Shown here piece after piece: positions 4,966-6,490 of a stretch of 6,490 nt of DNA; within the stretch, counting starts at the first letter, position 1; each line of letters begins with the position of its first letter. Under the pieces are notes generated by a model. It was given only the letters and a program-made list of their open reading frames with translations, ran no database searches and was not told where the DNA came from. Both the position numbers and the translations under genes were made by a program. Source of the stretch: Clostridia bacterium (lineage in GTDB: Bacteria > Bacillota_A > Clostridia > Christensenellales > Aristaeellaceae); the NCBI GenBank assembly GCA_017412025.1, contig JAFQOY010000222.1:1-6490 (forward strand). Reading direction: 5' to 3'.

Positions 4966-6490
4966 ATGTTTAAGGTGTATACCACTGAGCTGGGCGGCCG
5001 TGAGCTTTCCCTTGAGTTCGGCAAGTACTGCGGCCAGGCGAACGGCTCTGTGATCGTCCGCCTTGGCGATACGGTCGTCATGGTCAATGCGACCGCCGCT
5101 GAGAAGCCGCGCGAGGGTCAGGATTTCTTCCCGCTGAGCGTGGATTTTGAAGAGAAGATGTATTCCGTGGGCAAGATCCCGGGCGGATTCATCAAGCGCG
5201 AGGGCCGTCCGTCCGAGAAGGCGACGCTGACCTCCCGCCTGATCGACCGTCCGCTGCGCCCGCTGTTCAATAAGGGTATCCGCAATGACGTGCAGGTTGT
5301 GGCGACTGTCCTCTCCGTCGAGCAGGACGTTACTCCGGATATCCCGGCGATGATCGGCGCCTCCGCTGCGCTGGCCGTTTCCGATATTCCGTGGGCGGGC
5401 CCGATCGGCGGCGTGAACGTCGGTCTGGTCGACGGCCAGGTCGTCATCAATCCGTCCGTCGAGCAGCGCGCCGTCTCCAAGCTGAACCTGACCGTCGCCG
5501 GCACCGATGAGGCCGTGCTCATGGTCGAGGCCGGCGCGAAGGAGATCAGCGAGGAGGACATGCTCCGCGCGATCCTCACCGGTCACGAGGAGATCAAGAA
5601 GCTGGTCGCGTTCCAGAAGCAGATCGTTGCCGAAATCGGCAAGGAGAAGCGCGAGTTCCCGGTCTTTGAGACCGGCGCCGACGTCAAGGAGGCCGTGCGT
5701 GCCGATTTCCTTGGCCGCGTGGAGTGGGCGTTCGAGGCGTTTGACCGCCATGAGCGCAGCGATCGCGAGGATGTGATCGCCAAGGAAGCGCACGAAAAGT
5801 ATGCCGAGCAGTTTGAAGGCCGCATGAGCGAGGTCGACGACGCGCTGTACTACCTCAAGAAGGAAGTCATGCGCCGCAAGATCATCGAGGACGGCGTCCG
5901 TCCGGACGGCCGCAGTCTGACCCAGATCCGCCCGATCTGGTGCGAGACCGGCGTGCTGCCGCGCACCCACGGCACCGGCGTTTTCACCCGCGGCGAAACG
6001 CAGGTCATGTCCGTCACCACGCTGGCCCCGGTCAGCGAGGCGCAGGTCATCGAGGGTCTGGGCATTGAGACCAGCGAGCGCTACATGCACAACTACAACT
6101 TCCCGCCGTATTCCACCGGCGAGGCCGGCCGCCTCAAGAGCCCGGGCCGCCGCGAGATCGGTCACGGCGCGCTGGCCAAGCGCGCTCTGGAGCCGGTGAT
6201 TCCGCCGGTTGACGAGTTCCCGTATGCGATCCGCGTCGTCTCCGAGGTGCTCTCCTCCAACGGTTCCACCTCTCAGGCTTCCGTCTGCGGCTCCACCCTG
6301 TCCCTGATGGATGCGGGCGTGCCGATCAAGGCGCCGGTTGCCGGCGTTGCCATGGGCCTGATCAAGGATACCGAGAGCAATAAGGTTGCCGTTCTGACCG
6401 ATATCCAGGGCCTGGAAGACTTCCTGGGCGATATGGACTTCAAGGTTGCCGGCACCATGAACGGCATCACCGCGATCCAGATGGATATCA
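4966..6490 (+). CDS. pnp: Polyribonucleotide nucleotidyltransferase (PNPase), N-terminal part (3' end outside window)
   Basis: PNPase is a trimeric 3'-to-5' exoribonuclease that uses phosphate to release nucleoside diphosphates and can also add tails in reverse; it acts in mRNA decay. The start at ATG 4966 is preceded by AAAGGAGAT (4951-4959), with AAGGAG 8 nt before it. The frame is open through 508 codons to the window edge, against a usual length of about 700 residues. The first RNase PH domain includes [20 protein letters not shown] and [13 protein letters not shown] helical linker follows (about 240-305), then the second RNase PH domain from VRPDGR (311-316) with FTRGETQ (340-346) and [12 protein letters not shown]. 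The catalytic residues are present: D485, D491 and K493 in [13 protein letters not shown] match E. coli D486, D492 and K494. The KH and S1 RNA-binding domains lie beyond the window. The gene follows rpsO after a terminator and a stem-loop, the usual rpsO-pnp pairing. Lysine is always AAG, indicating high expression. Confidence 0.98.
   Translation, partial: MFKVYTTELGGRELSLEFGKYCGQANGSVIVRLGDTVVMVNATAAEKPREGQDFFPLSVDFEEKMYSVGKIPGGFIKREGRPSEKATLTSRLIDRPLRPLFNKGIRNDVQVVATVLSVEQDVTPDIPAMIGASAALAVSDIPWAGPIGGVNVGLVDGQVVINPSVEQRAVSKLNLTVAGTDEAVLMVEAGAKEISEEDMLRAILTGHEEIKKLVAFQKQIVAEIGKEKREFPVFETGADVKEAVRADFLGRVEWAFEAFDRHERSDREDVIAKEAHEKYAEQFEGRMSEVDDALYYLKKEVMRRKIIEDGVRPDGRSLTQIRPIWCETGVLPRTHGTGVFTRGETQVMSVTTLAPVSEAQVIEGLGIETSERYMHNYNFPPYSTGEAGRLKSPGRREIGHGALAKRALEPVIPPVDEFPYAIRVVSEVLSSNGSTSQASVCGSTLSLMDAGVPIKAPVAGVAMGLIKDTESNKVAVLTDIQGLEDFLGDMDFKVAGTMNGITAIQMDI

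Noticed and set aside
4897..6165. A 422-codon open frame on the minus strand opposite pnp
   Set aside because: It is fully antisense to an unmistakable PNPase with conserved catalytic residues. The long frame is a by-product of strong GC-biased codon use, and its sequence is a low-complexity mix of A, D, L and R with no recognisable domain.

Overview
This window is a stretch of a conserved bacterial translation and RNA-metabolism cluster. All genes are on the + strand: infB (3' part), rbfA, a DHH-family nanoRNase/pAp phosphatase (nrnA-like), truB, ribF, rpsO and pnp (5' part). This order, with a DHH phosphoesterase between rbfA and truB, is the layout I associate with Clostridia-type Firmicutes; Bacillus has a similar cluster without nrnA at this spot. 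The DNA is visibly GC-rich, so a high-GC, probably uncultured or gut-type member of the Clostridia is my best guess. That assignment is inference from gene order and protein character, not from a search.

Layout. Positions 1-1121 hold the C-terminal part of IF2. An 88-nt gap follows, containing a strong hairpin without a U-tract. Then rbfA, nrnA, truB and ribF (about 1216-4384) are packed with a 17-nt overlap or gaps of 13 and 5 nt, so they look like one transcription unit continuing from infB. At 4385-4558 the packing breaks. This 174-nt spacer holds phased A-tracts, a near-consensus promoter with an extended -10, and a leader in front of rpsO (4559-4822). A textbook intrinsic terminator follows rpsO at 4864-4897, then another stem-loop, then pnp from 4966 to beyond the window end.

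How the genes fit together. IF2 and RbfA act in initiation and 30S maturation, TruB makes tRNA pseudouridine 55, S15 nucleates the 30S platform, and PNPase and NrnA degrade RNA and its short end products. RibF makes FMN and FAD and is a habitual passenger of this cluster.

The proteins themselves are ordinary. I found no mobile element, CRISPR array, tRNA or rRNA gene, and no sign of transfer. The most interesting content is non-coding. The rpsO leader can form a pseudoknot in which a perfect 7-nt anti-Shine-Dalgarno sequence pairs with the rpsO ribosome-binding site, a plausible S15 autoregulatory element. The rpsO-pnp spacer has a terminator, an alternative hairpin that would compete with it, and a second stem-loop in the pnp leader.
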